Assembly (NCBI RefSeq): GCF_037023745.1
Contig: NZ_CP146101.1
Location: 4,828,001 to 4,892,000 of the forward strand
Reading direction: 5' to 3'
Length of the DNA stretch: 64,000 nt
Source of the DNA: Streptomyces sp. SCSIO 30461
GTDB lineage: Bacteria > Actinomycetota > Actinomycetes > Streptomycetales > Streptomycetaceae
Position numbers and translations under genes: made by a program. A model generated the notes under the pieces. That model was not told the origin of the DNA, searched no databases, and saw only the letters and a program-made list of their open reading frames with translations. The number at the start of each line of letters is the position of its first letter. The stretch's first letter is position 1. Shown piece by piece: positions 43,121 through 52,051 of the stretch.

Positions 43121-43480
43121 TCACTGACCCGTTCTCTTGATCTTGCTCTCGGGGTCGCTGCTTTGGGCGAGGACTCGGGCGTGGAGGGGTGTGAGGGCGG
43201 CGGGTGGGGTGGTCGCTGGTGGGATGGCGATGCCGTGCGCTTCGAGCAGTTTCCTGATCTTCAGGAGGTTGCGGTGCATGGCGGTGCGGCTGCTGCCGAA
43301 GAGTACGGCGAGGGGTTCCGCGGCCAGGGCGAGGTGCGGGTGGAGCACGGTGGCCAGGACCTGGTCGGGGAAAGCAGACCGGGGCGGACGGCCGCGCCGG
43401 TCGTCCCCGTCCGGAGCCAGAGTCCCTGTGAGGTCGTTCAGTTGCTGCGGGCGGGGACATGCCGGTCAGCGCGGGGGCGC
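43121..43480 (-). pseudogene. HTH fragment of a transposase-family protein
   Basis: Minus strand reads GRPPRSAFPDQVLATVLHPH, LALAAEPLAVLFGSSRTAMH and RNLLKIRKLLEAHGIAIPPA, an HTH segment resembling accessory/transposase proteins that accompany ISAzo13-like elements. No start, fused to IS debris on its 5' side. Confidence 0.45.
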
Positions 43481-43539
43481 TCAGCAGGGCCTGGTCGCAC
43501 TCCGACGCCGGTGTTTGTGAGGTCCGGGAGACCGGGATG

Positions 43540-43900
43540 GCGAGGTTGGGCCGAGAGTGCAGGACGTAGTTCCAGTAGCCGTGGAAGCCGTGGCGGGGCA
43601 GTGGCAAGGTCGCCGGCTGCGCGTCACTGACCTGTACTCCGGTCGGGTAGGTGCTGGTGTCGAGTTCCCCTGCTCCCACAGCAGATCGGCGACGGTGTCC
43701 GCGCCGACTCGGCGTCCGGCCCGGGTCAGTTCCCTCGCGAGTGCGCGGGTCGACTTCACCGTCCATCGCAGCGGCGACATCGGATCACCCCGCACATCAG
43801 GTTCGACCAGCGCCGGCAGAGCCGGCCGCAGCCCCGGATCCACATCGGCGACCCGTTTGCGGCCCCCGCCCGAGGCGCCGCCTGTGCTCGTCCCTGCGCC
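43540..43900 (-). pseudogene. ISAzo13-family transposase with internal deletion
   Basis: Minus strand: DPGLRPALPALVEPDVRGDP, MSPLRWTVKSTRALARELTR and GADTVADLLWEQGNS, then after a frame change STYPTGVQVSDAQPATLPLP, RHGFHGYWNYVLHSRP, the family's C-terminal 'YPTGIRxS...HxWHxxWNYxL'. The centre with the catalytic residues is deleted. Confidence 0.7.
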
Positions 43901-43929
43901 ACAACATACTCCCAGGTCAGGGGGGTGCT

Positions 43930-44040
43930 GCGACGATCAACTGAATCCGCCCAGTACAGCGTGGCCGCCTTCGCCGAGGTATGCCGCCGCCACAGCATCC
44001 GGCATGGTACGGGCCGGGTCGGCTCGAGCTACGACTGTGA
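43930..44040 (+). pseudogene. IS3-family OrfB fragment
   Basis: Reads STESAQYSVAAFAEVCRRHS then IRHGTGRVGSSYD, the 'GSQYTSxAFxxxCRRHGIRxSMGRVGSSYDNA' part of IS3-type transposases. About 33 residues only. Confidence 0.6.
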
Positions 44041-44377
44041 GCGCACGGGGTCGCCGGCGTGGAAGGTCTCCACTCGCACGTTCCCCCTGACCGTGGAGCA
44101 GGGGATTGCCGATTCGCTGCAAACCAGGTGGCTGAGCTTCGGGCCAGCGAGGGAGAGCACTGGAAAGTGCCATCTCCCACTGCTCTCCCGTTCGATCTTG
44201 GGGAGTGGTGAAAACAGCAGGTCAAAGCTGCTCAGGACCTCGATGCTTGAACTGGTTCATCATCATGGCCAGGAGCTTCACGCCCTTCATGATCTACCGG
44301 ATCATCCTCGCATCGTGATCTTCACTCTGGTGGGTGCGGACGCCCTCAGCCCGCACGCGGGCGAGTCCGCGGGCTGA
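44041..44377 (+). pseudogene. Integrase tail plus UppP tail, copy 2 (more decayed)
   Basis: Same order as 30.14-30.58 kb. Integrase part: VAGVEGLHSHVP (catalytic Tyr now His), then a frame change to VEQGIADSLQTRWLSF. UppP part: MARSFTPFMIYRIILAS then stop, and in another frame IFTLVGADALSPHAGESAG. DNA similarity to copy 1 is high across ~340 bp, including the shared gene-end sequence. Confidence 0.65.
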
Positions 44378-44401
44378 GGCCCCGGCCCGCCATGTGTCCC
44401 G

Positions 44402-44443
44402 CCGTGTGACGACACCCCGGCGCGGCGGGATGTCGTCACACGG
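44402..44443. promoter_or_regulatory. 13-bp perfect inverted repeat upstream of the KimA-like gene
   Basis: CCGTGTGACGACA (44402-44414) and its exact complement (44431-44443) with a 16-base loop, 22 bp before the GTG start. It may be the old terminator of the uppP copy or an attenuator/operator of the permease. Confidence 0.5.
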
Positions 44444-44464
44444 GGGGCCGCATACGCTCGCGCC

Positions 44465-46480
44465 GTGTTCAACCTGACGGCGGTTTTGAAGCGGCTGGTC
44501 ATCGGGCGGGCGCTGCGCAGCGATGAGCTGGGCGAGACGTTGCTCCCCAAGCGGCTGGCGCTCCCGATCTTCGCCTCGGACCCGTTGTCATCGGTCGCGT
44601 ACGCCACGCAGGAGATCCTGCTGGTGCTCACCGTCGGCGGACTCGCCTATCTGCACTTCACTCCGTGGATCGCGGCCGCGGTCGTGCTGCTGATGGCCGT
44701 CGTGGTGCTGTCGTACCGGCAGGTGGTGCACGCCTATCCGAGTGGTGGCGGGTCGTACGCGGTGGCCACGACCAATCTCGGTGAATCGGCGGGTCTGGTC
44801 GTCGCCGCCGCCCTGATGGTCGACTATGTGATGACCGTGGCCGTGTCGGTCGCCTCCGGAGTCGACAACATCATCTCGGCGATCCCCTCCCTGGCCGACC
44901 ACCGGGTGGCAATGGCCCTCGCCTTCGTCGCCCTGCTCACGGCGGTCAACCTGCGCGGGGTACGGGAGTCGGGTCGCGCCTTCGCCGCGCCGACGTATCT
45001 GTTCATCGCCGGTGTGCTGATCATGTGCGGCACCGGGCTCGTCCGCTACCTCCTGGGGGATGCCCCGGTCGCCGAGACGGCCCAGTACGGCATCAAGCCC
45101 GAACCGGGTGAGGCTGATCTCCTGGGGCTGGCCCTGGTGATGCTGGTGCTGCGCGCGTTCTCCAGCGGCTGCACCGCGCTGACCGGAGTCGAGGCGATCT
45201 CCAACGGCGTACCGGCCTTCCGCAAGCCGAAGGCACGGAACGCGGCGACCACGCTGGCGGCGATGGGACTGATCGCCATCGCCATGTTCGCCGGGGTCAC
45301 CACCCTCGCCATCGTCGCCAAGGTGCACATCGCGGCAGACAGCTGCGACCTCATCGGCCTGCCCGACTGCGCGAACTACACCCAGCGCACGGTCATCGCC
45401 CAGCTGGCCGCCGCGGTCTTCGCCGGCGACCACAGCTTCGGCTTCTACTACGTGCAGGCGGTCACCGCTCTGGTGCTGATCCTCGCCGCCAACACGGCCT
45501 TCAACGGCTTTCCGCTGCTCGCCTCGATCCTCGCTCAGCACCGTTATCTGCCCAGGCAGTTGCACAACCGGGGAGACCGGCTGGCGTTCTCCAACGGCAT
45601 CCTCGCCCTCGCCCTCGTCGCGGGCGCGCTGCTGTGGGCCTACAAGGCGAACGTCACCAGCCTGATCCACCTCTACATCCTGGGTGTGTTCACCTCCTTC
45701 ACACTGTCCCAGACCGGCATGGTCCGGCACTGGAACCGGGAGCTGCGCACCGAGCGGGACCCGGGGCTGCGCAGGCGTCATCAGACGGCCCGGATCATCA
45801 ACGCCACCGGCGCGGCCATCACCTGTCTGGTGCTGGTGATCGTGCTGCTCACCAAGTTCACCCAGGGCGCCTGGCTGGCAGTGGTCGCCGCCGTCGTGCT
45901 CTGGGTGACGATGCGGGCCATCCGTCGGCACTACGACTCCACGGCCGCCGAACTGGCGGTGACGGAGCCCAAGGGTGCGCTGGCGCCGCCCTCCCGGGTC
46001 TTCGCCATCGTGCTGGTGTCGACCCTGCACAAGCCCACGCTGCGGGCACTCGCCTACGCCCGGGCCTTCCGGCCCGACCGGTTGGAGGCCCTGACGGTGG
46101 CCGTGGACCGCGACTCCACCGCCGAGTTGCAGCGCCAGTGGGAGGAGTTCGGCATCGACGTGCCGCTCAAGGTGGTCGACTCCCCCTACCGGGAGATCAC
46201 CAGCGCGGTGATGGTGTACGTCCGTTCCATCGTCCGGGAGAGTCCTCGGGACGTGATCGCCGTCTTCATCCCCGAGTACGTGGTCGGGCACTGGTGGGAG
46301 AACATCCTGCACAACCATTCGGCGCTGTGGCTGAAGAGCAGGCTGCTGTTCACCCCCGGGGTCACGGTGACCAGCGTGCCCTGGCAGCTCAGCTCCTCCG
46401 CCGCGGCCGACCACCCCGCGGCCCGTGCTCCTGGGGCGGTTCGGCGCGGGGAGCCGACCGGCCGGTTCAAGCGCCGCTGA
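44465..46480 (+). CDS. APC-superfamily permease, KimA/YdaO-like
   Basis: A 671-aa protein from GTG 44465. N-terminus LKRLVIGRALRSDELGETLL, KRLALPIFASDPLSSVAYAT matches the KimA-type signature (KxLxIGRPLxS-ELxEE..LALxxxxSDALSSVAY). About 12 helices follow (PWIAAAVVLLMAVVVLSYRQ, LGLALVMLVLRAFSSGCTAL, GVEAISNGVPAFRKPKARNA). A ~150-residue cytoplasmic domain related to universal-stress folds follows (FAIVLVSTLHKPTLRALAYA, DRLEALTVAVDRDSTAELQR). KimA proteins import K+ with protons and can be inhibited by c-di-AMP; whether this one does so is inference. No ydaO riboswitch motif was seen upstream. Confidence 0.8.
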   Translation: MFNLTAVLKRLVIGRALRSDELGETLLPKRLALPIFASDPLSSVAYATQEILLVLTVGGLAYLHFTPWIAAAVVLLMAVVVLSYRQVVHAYPSGGGSYAVATTNLGESAGLVVAAALMVDYVMTVAVSVASGVDNIISAIPSLADHRVAMALAFVALLTAVNLRGVRESGRAFAAPTYLFIAGVLIMCGTGLVRYLLGDAPVAETAQYGIKPEPGEADLLGLALVMLVLRAFSSGCTALTGVEAISNGVPAFRKPKARNAATTLAAMGLIAIAMFAGVTTLAIVAKVHIAADSCDLIGLPDCANYTQRTVIAQLAAAVFAGDHSFGFYYVQAVTALVLILAANTAFNGFPLLASILAQHRYLPRQLHNRGDRLAFSNGILALALVAGALLWAYKANVTSLIHLYILGVFTSFTLSQTGMVRHWNRELRTERDPGLRRRHQTARIINATGAAITCLVLVIVLLTKFTQGAWLAVVAAVVLWVTMRAIRRHYDSTAAELAVTEPKGALAPPSRVFAIVLVSTLHKPTLRALAYARAFRPDRLEALTVAVDRDSTAELQRQWEEFGIDVPLKVVDSPYREITSAVMVYVRSIVRESPRDVIAVFIPEYVVGHWWENILHNHSALWLKSRLLFTPGVTVTSVPWQLSSSAAADHPAARAPGAVRRGEPTGRFKRR

Positions 46481-46528
46481 CGGTGCGGGCCTCTTGGCGC
46501 GGCGACCGCGCTGTCCGACACTTGGTCG

Positions 46529-46990
46529 ATGACGCAGCGCGTGGATCTCGCGACGGTGATGGACCGGTTGGCGATCAACGACGTGGTCACCGGGTACGCG
46601 ATGGCGGTGGACGACGCGGACTGGGCGGGCTACCGGGCCCTGTTCACCGCGGACGGCCGCGCCGACTACCGCGGCGCCGGTGGCATCGAGGGTCCCGCGA
46701 CGGAAGTCGCCGGGTGGCTGGAGGAGACGCTGAGGCTCTTTCCGGTGCGGCAGCATCTGATCGTCAACCGACGGGTGCTGATCCAGGACCTCGGCGGCTA
46801 TCCGGGTGACGGGGCGGAAGTGCGGGCCGACTACGTCAATCCGATGCGGCTGGAGTCGGGCGACGGCTTCGTGTCCGGTGGCCGGTACACCTTCGGCCTG
46901 GCGCGTACGGACGGTGGCTGGCGGCTGCGTTCGGTCACCGTCCAGGAGAAGTGGCGGCATGCCTCGTTCCCCTCTGCGGTCGCCGAGTGA
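46529..46990 (+). CDS. SnoaL/NTF2-like protein
   Basis: A 153-aa protein from ATG 46529. Cone-shaped NTF2 fold pattern: MDRLAINDVVTGYAMAVDDA, DWAGYRALFTADGRADYRGA, HLIVNRRVLIQ and GGRYTFGLARTDGGWRLRSV-TVQEKWR. The SnoaL_4 group includes dehydratases, hydroxylases and proteins with no known activity. Co-directional, 48 bp after the permease. Confidence 0.8.
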   Translation: MTQRVDLATVMDRLAINDVVTGYAMAVDDADWAGYRALFTADGRADYRGAGGIEGPATEVAGWLEETLRLFPVRQHLIVNRRVLIQDLGGYPGDGAEVRADYVNPMRLESGDGFVSGGRYTFGLARTDGGWRLRSVTVQEKWRHASFPSAVAE

Positions 46991-47129
46991 GTGCGGCACG
47001 GCCGAATCCCCGCGCCTCGCCGCCTCCCGCGCTCGACCCGCCCCGGGCTCAGTCCCGGTACCGCCGGATGCCCCCGGGCCGGCCGCTGACTCACACTGGA
47101 GGCACACACTGCTCTCGGGGAGGCGCGGC

Positions 47130-48770
47130 ATGCGGATTCCGGTAGGCCGGCGGGAGCGGCTGACGAGGCTGCTGTCGTCGCACTGGTGGCGTGCTGCGGC
47201 CGCGCTCGCGGCGGGTGCGCTGCCCGTCTTGGCGTTCCCGGCCCCCGGGCTGTGGTGGTTCGCCTATGTCTCTCTCGTCCCGTGGCTGCTCCTGGTCCGC
47301 ACGGCCCCGACGGCGCGCCGTGCGCTGCTCGACGGATGGCTCGGCGGGACCGGCTTCATGCTGGCCGTCCACCACTGGCTGCTGCCGAATCTGCATGTGT
47401 TCCTCGTCCTGGTGGCGGCGCTGCTCGGGCTGTTGTGGGCGCCGTGGGGTTGGCTGGTGCGGCTGATGCTCGGCGGGCACCCGTCCGCCGCACGGGCGGC
47501 GGCGTCCCTCGCCGTGCTGCCATCGGGCTGGCTCATGGTGGAACTGGTCAGGTCCTGGGAGGGGTTGGGCGGCCCCTGGGGACTGCTCGGGGCGAGCCAG
47601 TGGCAGGTGCCGTTCGCCCTGCGGTTGGCCTCCGTCGGTGGGGTGTGGCTGGTGAGCCTGCTTGTGGTGGCGGTGAACACGGCGGTAGCGGCGCTGGTGG
47701 CCGTTCGCCCCGCGCGCGTCCCCTCCGCGGTGGGGTTGGGCGCGTGCGCCGTCGCGGTGGGGGCGGTCTGGATCTGGTCGCCGGGGCCGGGGCCGTCCGG
47801 CGGGGAGTTCCGTGTCGCGGTGGTCCAGCCGGGGGTGGTCCCCGGGCCCGAACGGCGCTTCGCCCGGAGCGAGCAGCTCACCAGGGAGTTGTCAGGCCGG
47901 GACGTCGATCTTGTGGTGTGGGGCGAGAGCAGCGTCGGCATGGACCTGAGCGCACGGCCCGATCTGTCGGCGCGGCTGGCGGCGCTGTCCCGCACGGTGG
48001 ATGCCGGGATTCTCGTCAATGTCGACGCACGTCGCCCTGCGGGGGCGCGGACCACCCCGGTGGGCGAGGACCGGGGCGGCATCTTCAAGAGCAGCGTGCT
48101 GGTGGGTCCCGCGGGCCCGACCGGCGACCGCTACGACAAGATGCGGCTGGTGCCCTTCGGTGAGTACGTGCCTGCCCGCGGCCTGCTGGGCTGGGCCACC
48201 TCGGTGGGCCGGGCGGCGGGCGAGGACCGCATGCGCGGCGACCGCCAGGTGGTGATGGCGGTGCCGGACGGGCAGCCCGGCACCGCGGTCCGCGTGGGGC
48301 CGCTCGTGTGCTTCGAGTCTGCGTTCCCCGATATGAGCAGGCGGCTGGCCGGGGACGGCGCCGAGGTGCTCATCGCCCAGTCGGCGACATCGACGTTCCA
48401 GGAGAGCTGGGCACCTGCGCAGCATGCCTCGCTCGCGGCACTGCGGGCCGCGGAGACCGGGCGGCCGATGGTGCACGCCACCCTCACCGGCGTCAGCGCC
48501 GTATACGGGCCCGACGGCGGGCAGGTGGGCGAACGGCTGGGCACGGACGACAGCGCCGCTGCCGTGTACGGCGTTCCGCTGGTCCACGGCACGACACCGT
48601 ACGTGCGCTTCGGGGACTGGGCCGTGTACGGAGCGCTGGCGGTCCTCGGGGCACTCTGTCTGACCGGGGTGGCCCGCCGGGTGGTGCCGGTGCTCAGGAG
48701 GCCTGCTCCAGGGCCTCCCGTACGACCCGCTCGCACAGCTCATGGGTCAGCAGCGCGTCCTCGGCGCTGA
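47130..48770 (+). CDS. lnt: Apolipoprotein N-acyltransferase
   Basis: A 546-aa membrane protein from ATG 47130 (GGGGAGGCGCGGC ahead). N-terminal six-helix part (PVLAFPAPGLWWFAYVSLVP, GGTGFMLAVHHWLLPNLHVF, WGLLGASQWQVPFALRLASV). A periplasmic-facing nitrilase-like domain carries the triad: Glu in DLVVWGESSVGMDL, Lys in DKMRLVPFGEYVPARG and Cys in GPLVCFESAFPDMSRRL. Transfers a third acyl chain to the N-terminus of lipoproteins. The C-terminal tail overlaps the end of the convergent oxidoreductase gene by 77 nt. Streptomyces often carry more than one Lnt paralogue. Confidence 0.92.
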   Translation: MRIPVGRRERLTRLLSSHWWRAAAALAAGALPVLAFPAPGLWWFAYVSLVPWLLLVRTAPTARRALLDGWLGGTGFMLAVHHWLLPNLHVFLVLVAALLGLLWAPWGWLVRLMLGGHPSAARAAASLAVLPSGWLMVELVRSWEGLGGPWGLLGASQWQVPFALRLASVGGVWLVSLLVVAVNTAVAALVAVRPARVPSAVGLGACAVAVGAVWIWSPGPGPSGGEFRVAVVQPGVVPGPERRFARSEQLTRELSGRDVDLVVWGESSVGMDLSARPDLSARLAALSRTVDAGILVNVDARRPAGARTTPVGEDRGGIFKSSVLVGPAGPTGDRYDKMRLVPFGEYVPARGLLGWATSVGRAAGEDRMRGDRQVVMAVPDGQPGTAVRVGPLVCFESAFPDMSRRLAGDGAEVLIAQSATSTFQESWAPAQHASLAALRAAETGRPMVHATLTGVSAVYGPDGGQVGERLGTDDSAAAVYGVPLVHGTTPYVRFGDWAVYGALAVLGALCLTGVARRVVPVLRRPAPGPPVRPARTAHGSAARPRR

Positions 48771-49599
48771 GGAACCTCCCTGAACGCACGGCGTCGAGGA
48801 AGGCGGACACCGACTGCTCGATTCCGCGCTGGCGTGCGACGGGCACCCAGTCTCCGCGCCGGCGCACCGTCGGCTGGCCCTTGTGGTCGATGACGTCCGC
48901 CAGGTTGAGGATCTCCCGCTTGGTGTCCTGTCCCGCCACTTCGAGGATCTCCTCGCTGGAGCCGCCCCGCCGGTTCATCATGCCGATCGCGGTGAAGCCG
49001 TCCCCGGAGAGCTCCAGCACGACATGGTGCATGAGTCCGCCCCTGACCCTGGCCCGAACGCCGATGTGCTCGACGGGTCCCGTCAGCAGGAACCGCAGGG
49101 TGTCGGCGACATGGATGAAGTCGTCCAGGACCAGGGTGCGCGGGTCCTCGGGGAGCCCGACGCGGTTCTTGCGCATCAGGACGAGTTCCCGGGGGTGGTC
49201 CAGGCACTGGACGTACGCGGGCGCGAATCGGCGATTGAAGCCCACGGCGAGCGAGGTACCGGTCCCTTCCGACAGTTCCACCAGCCGGGCGGCGTCGTCG
49301 AGCCGATAGGCGAGTGGTTTGTCGACATACGTCGGCACACCTGCCTCCAACAGGCGTGTCACGATCTCGGGGTGCACGGGAGTGGGAGCGTGCACGAAGG
49401 CTGCGTCGAGATGCTGCGCGACGAGTGAGTCCAGGCTGGTGTGGCAGCGGGGCGCGGGGATGTGGTGGGCGGCCGCGATCCGATCGAGCGTGGCGGCCGT
49501 CCTGGTGTGCAGATGGAGTTCGACATCCGCCCGGGTGGTCAGCACAGGAAGGTAGGCCTTACGCGCGATGTCCCCGAGCCCGATGCAGCCGACCTTCAC
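48694..49599 (-). CDS. Gfo/Idh/MocA-family NAD(P) oxidoreductase
   Basis: A 301-aa protein from GTG 49599 (GGGAGACCAC ahead). Rossmann start VKVGCIGLGDIARKAYLPVL, LDAAFVHAPTPVHPEIVTRL and the conserved Lys-Pro in VPTYVDKPLAYRLDDAARLV, then GFNRRFAPAYVQ. The C-terminal beta sheet (GLMHHVVLELSGDGFTAIGM) is complete. Family members oxidise sugar or inositol hydroxyls; the substrate is not evident and no sugar-pathway genes are adjacent. Convergent with lnt. Confidence 0.88.
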   Translation of the reverse strand: MKVGCIGLGDIARKAYLPVLTTRADVELHLHTRTAATLDRIAAAHHIPAPRCHTSLDSLVAQHLDAAFVHAPTPVHPEIVTRLLEAGVPTYVDKPLAYRLDDAARLVELSEGTGTSLAVGFNRRFAPAYVQCLDHPRELVLMRKNRVGLPEDPRTLVLDDFIHVADTLRFLLTGPVEHIGVRARVRGGLMHHVVLELSGDGFTAIGMMNRRGGSSEEILEVAGQDTKREILNLADVIDHKGQPTVRRRGDWVPVARQRGIEQSVSAFLDAVRSGRFLSAEDALLTHELCERVVREALEQAS

Positions 49600-49639
49600 C
49601 GTGGTCTCCCTCGTCTGTGGCGGCGGCACACGACCTGCC

Positions 49640-49945
49640 CGGCTTCGGGTCGGCGCGCGCGCCCGTGTACCGGGGTGCCTCCCCCGCAGGATACGGCCGC
49701 GCGGGGGGCTGCCGGTCGGCGATGCCGTCGAAGGCGCGCAGCACGAGTCCCGGCCCGAAGCGTGGGACCGCGCTGATGAGGGCGTCGCGAACGACGACCC
49801 CGACGGCGCCGTCGTGCAGCGCCATCCGGCCGGTCCTGGTGGCCAGGCGCACGATGCCCATGGTGCGCGGAAGCCGGTCGCGGGTGTACGCACCCAGGCA
49901 GTCGGCCACACCAGGGCCGGACCCGAACGGCACGCCCTGTCGGTG
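49640..49945 (-). pseudogene. FAD-dependent monooxygenase C-terminal remnant
   Basis: Minus strand reads RLPRTMGIVRLATRTGRMAL, then RDALISAVPRFGPGLVLRAF and DGIADRQPPARPY, the C-terminal helices of PHBH-type monooxygenases ('AYExxRxPRxxxVVRxSRxxGR ... FDxIADWxPP'). No FAD-binding domain or start precedes it. It lies just upstream of the oxidoreductase and shares its frame direction only. Confidence 0.55.
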
Positions 49946-50160
49946 GTTGCCTGGTGCGAGGGACTGATGTTCTCCTGCGCGGTCGGCTCCTGCCACTCGT
50001 CCGTACCGAGCCGGGAGGAGCTTGGAAAGGGTTTCGGGGAGTTGCTGAGCGGAATGCTGGGCAGCTGGGCGAGCCCGGAGCGAGGGCGGCACGGATACCG
50101 ACCAGGAAAGGGCTGGACCGGGCTGGAAATGCCTTGCAATCGAACGTGCCCTGATCAACG

Positions 50161-50682
50161 ATGCCTCTCATGGCCAGCTCCGAACGCACCGAACCGTCCA
50201 TCACCGCCGGCGAGCGCGACATGCTCGAAGGGTGGCTCGACTTCCATCGTGAGACCCTCGCCCTGAAATGCGTCGGGCTCGACGACAAGCAGCTACGGGA
50301 GCCCTCTGTCCCGCCGTCGGATCTCAACCTGCTGGGGCTCGTACGCCATATGGCCGAGGTCGAGCGCCACTGGTTCCGCCGGATCCTGGTGGGCGAGGAC
50401 GTATCTCCGCTCTTCTACACCGAAGAGGACCCGGACGGCGACCACCATGTGACCACCGATGACACCTGGGAGCAGGCACACGGCGCGTGGCAGAACGAGA
50501 TCAGCCGCGCCCGCGAGCACACCGCCCCTCGGTCCCTGGACGACCTGTCGGCCGGCACCAGCAAGTCCGGCGAGCAGTTCAATCTGCGCTGGATCTATGT
50601 CCATATGATCGAGGAGTACGCCCGTCACAACGGGCACGCCGACCTGCTGCGCGAGCGGATCGACGGAGCGACGGGGGACTGA
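50161..50682 (+). CDS. DinB-family (DUF664) protein
   Basis: A 173-aa protein from ATG 50161; ATG 50170 is equally possible. Four-helix bundle with the metal-ligand pattern: LVRHMAEVERHWFRR, then DLSAGTSKSGEQFNLRWIYV-HMIEEYARHNGHADLLRERI. The His residues in RHMAEVERHW and YARHNGH match the DinB/YfiT-like triad. Family members include mycothiol- or bacillithiol-dependent transferases; the exact reaction is not known here. Confidence 0.85.
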   Translation: MPLMASSERTEPSITAGERDMLEGWLDFHRETLALKCVGLDDKQLREPSVPPSDLNLLGLVRHMAEVERHWFRRILVGEDVSPLFYTEEDPDGDHHVTTDDTWEQAHGAWQNEISRAREHTAPRSLDDLSAGTSKSGEQFNLRWIYVHMIEEYARHNGHADLLRERIDGATGD

Positions 50683-50698
50683 GTCGGCGACTGCGCCC

Positions 50699-51142
50699 TC
50701 AATCCCCCGCCAGCAGGCCCTCCAGCCGAGTGATCGCGGCACGGACCCCCTGACCGTATGGGTCGTCCGACAGCACGGCTGAGGCGACCCTGGCCCGGTC
50801 GAGATGGGCCCTGGCCGCGTCAAGGCGCTGGAGCTTCAGATAGTCGGCGGCCAGGTTGAGGTGCAGGGCCGGATGGAACGCCGCCTCGCAGGCCAGCCCC
50901 CGCGCCGCTGACAGCGCCCGCAGGTCCCAGGCGAGTTCGTCGCCCGGATCGTCCTGGGTGTCCGCCATGTAGTGCGCGAGGGTGCAGCGGTGCAGCGCGG
51001 GCCCGCACTCCCCGATCTGCTGCCACAGCTCCCCGAAGCGATTGCGCGCCTCCTCGCGGTCTCCGGCATGGAGCAGCATGACCGTCTGCCCGATCCTGGT
51101 CATGACGGCGTCATCCGGCGTCTCACCCTGCTGCTCGCTCAC
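50699..51142 (-). CDS. TPR-like helical protein
   Basis: A 147-aa protein from GTG 51142. Helical pairs such as DREEARNRFGELWQQIGECG, ALHRCTLAHYMADTQDDPGD, HPALHLNLAADYLKLQRLDA-ARAHLDRAR form about three tetratricopeptide units. A longer frame to 51304 overlaps the ung gene and is not needed. Function unknown; convergent with the DinB gene and directly downstream of ung. Confidence 0.7.
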   Translation of the reverse strand: MSEQQGETPDDAVMTRIGQTVMLLHAGDREEARNRFGELWQQIGECGPALHRCTLAHYMADTQDDPGDELAWDLRALSAARGLACEAAFHPALHLNLAADYLKLQRLDAARAHLDRARVASAVLSDDPYGQGVRAAITRLEGLLAGD

Positions 51143-51266
51143 TGGGGCCTCCAACGCCTTGACACGGGTGATCCCGACGCTACCCGCAATACCCGGCGCA
51201 GGCTCGGAGCGGACTCCGAGCCTGCCCGTCGACAGGACGGCGGCGCGCCTGCCGTCGTCGGCCGCC

Positions 51267-51950
51267 TCAGCCCAGGTCGGGGATCCGCCAGTCGATCGCT
51301 TCATGCCCCTGCGCCGCCACCGCCTCGTTTATCAGGGTGAAGGGCTGGGAGCCGAAGAACTTCTTCGCGGACAGCGGAGAGGGGTGCGCGCCCTTCACCA
51401 CCACATGGCGCTCCTGGTCGATCAGCGGCAGCTTCTTCTGGGCGTAGTTCCCCCAGAGCACGAACACCGCCGGGTCGGGCCGCGAGGCGACTGCGCTGAT
51501 CACGGCGTCCGTGAACTTCTCCCAGCCCTTGCCCTTGTGGGAGTTGGCCTCACCGGACCGCACCGTCAGGACCGCGTTCAGCAGGAGCACGCCCTGCTGC
51601 GCCCAGGACATCAGATAGCCGTTGTCCGGAACGGGGTGCCCGAGCTCTTCCTTCATCTCCTTGTAGATGTTCCTGAGCGAGGGCGGGGTCCTGACGCCCG
51701 GACGGACCGAGAAGCACAGGCCGTGCCCCTGGCCCTCACCGTGGTACGGATCCTGGCCGAGGATCAGCACCTTGACCCGGTCGAAGGGCGTGGCGTCCAG
51801 CGCCGCGAAGACCTCTTCGCGCGGCGGATACACCGGCCCCTTGGCGCGCTCGTCCTCGACGAAGTCCATGAGCTCCTTGAAGTAGGGCTTCTGGAGCTCC
51901 TCGCCGAGGACGCCGCGCCAGGACTCGGGCAGCATGTCGGTGTCGGTCAC
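51267..51950 (-). CDS. ung: Uracil-DNA glycosylase, family 1
   Basis: A 227-aa protein from ATG 51950. Signature motifs: water-activating loop VLILGQDPYHGEGQGHGLCF (catalytic Asp), Leu-intercalation loop GAHPSPLSAKKFFGSQPF, and VLLLNAVLTVRSGEANSHKG. Normal length. Removes uracil from DNA in base-excision repair. All active-site residues are present. Streptomyces commonly have two ung copies. Confidence 0.96.
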   Translation of the reverse strand: MTDTDMLPESWRGVLGEELQKPYFKELMDFVEDERAKGPVYPPREEVFAALDATPFDRVKVLILGQDPYHGEGQGHGLCFSVRPGVRTPPSLRNIYKEMKEELGHPVPDNGYLMSWAQQGVLLLNAVLTVRSGEANSHKGKGWEKFTDAVISAVASRPDPAVFVLWGNYAQKKLPLIDQERHVVVKGAHPSPLSAKKFFGSQPFTLINEAVAAQGHEAIDWRIPDLG

Positions 51951-52051
51951 GTCAACAACCTCCGGTGAGCGTTCTGTTCTCGTCCACAGAACCTACCGTC
52001 GGCCACTGACAATCGGGCCCGGTGCCGGGGAACCGGACCCGACAGGGACCG

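Noticed and set aside
42795-43766. 323-codon minus-strand frame
   Set aside because: Contains the ISAzo13 C-terminus and then out-of-frame sequence of the HTH fragment; a chance join, not a gene.
44588-47131. 847-codon minus-strand open frame
   Set aside because: Antisense to the KimA-like permease and SnoaL gene; His/Arg/Gly-rich shadow.
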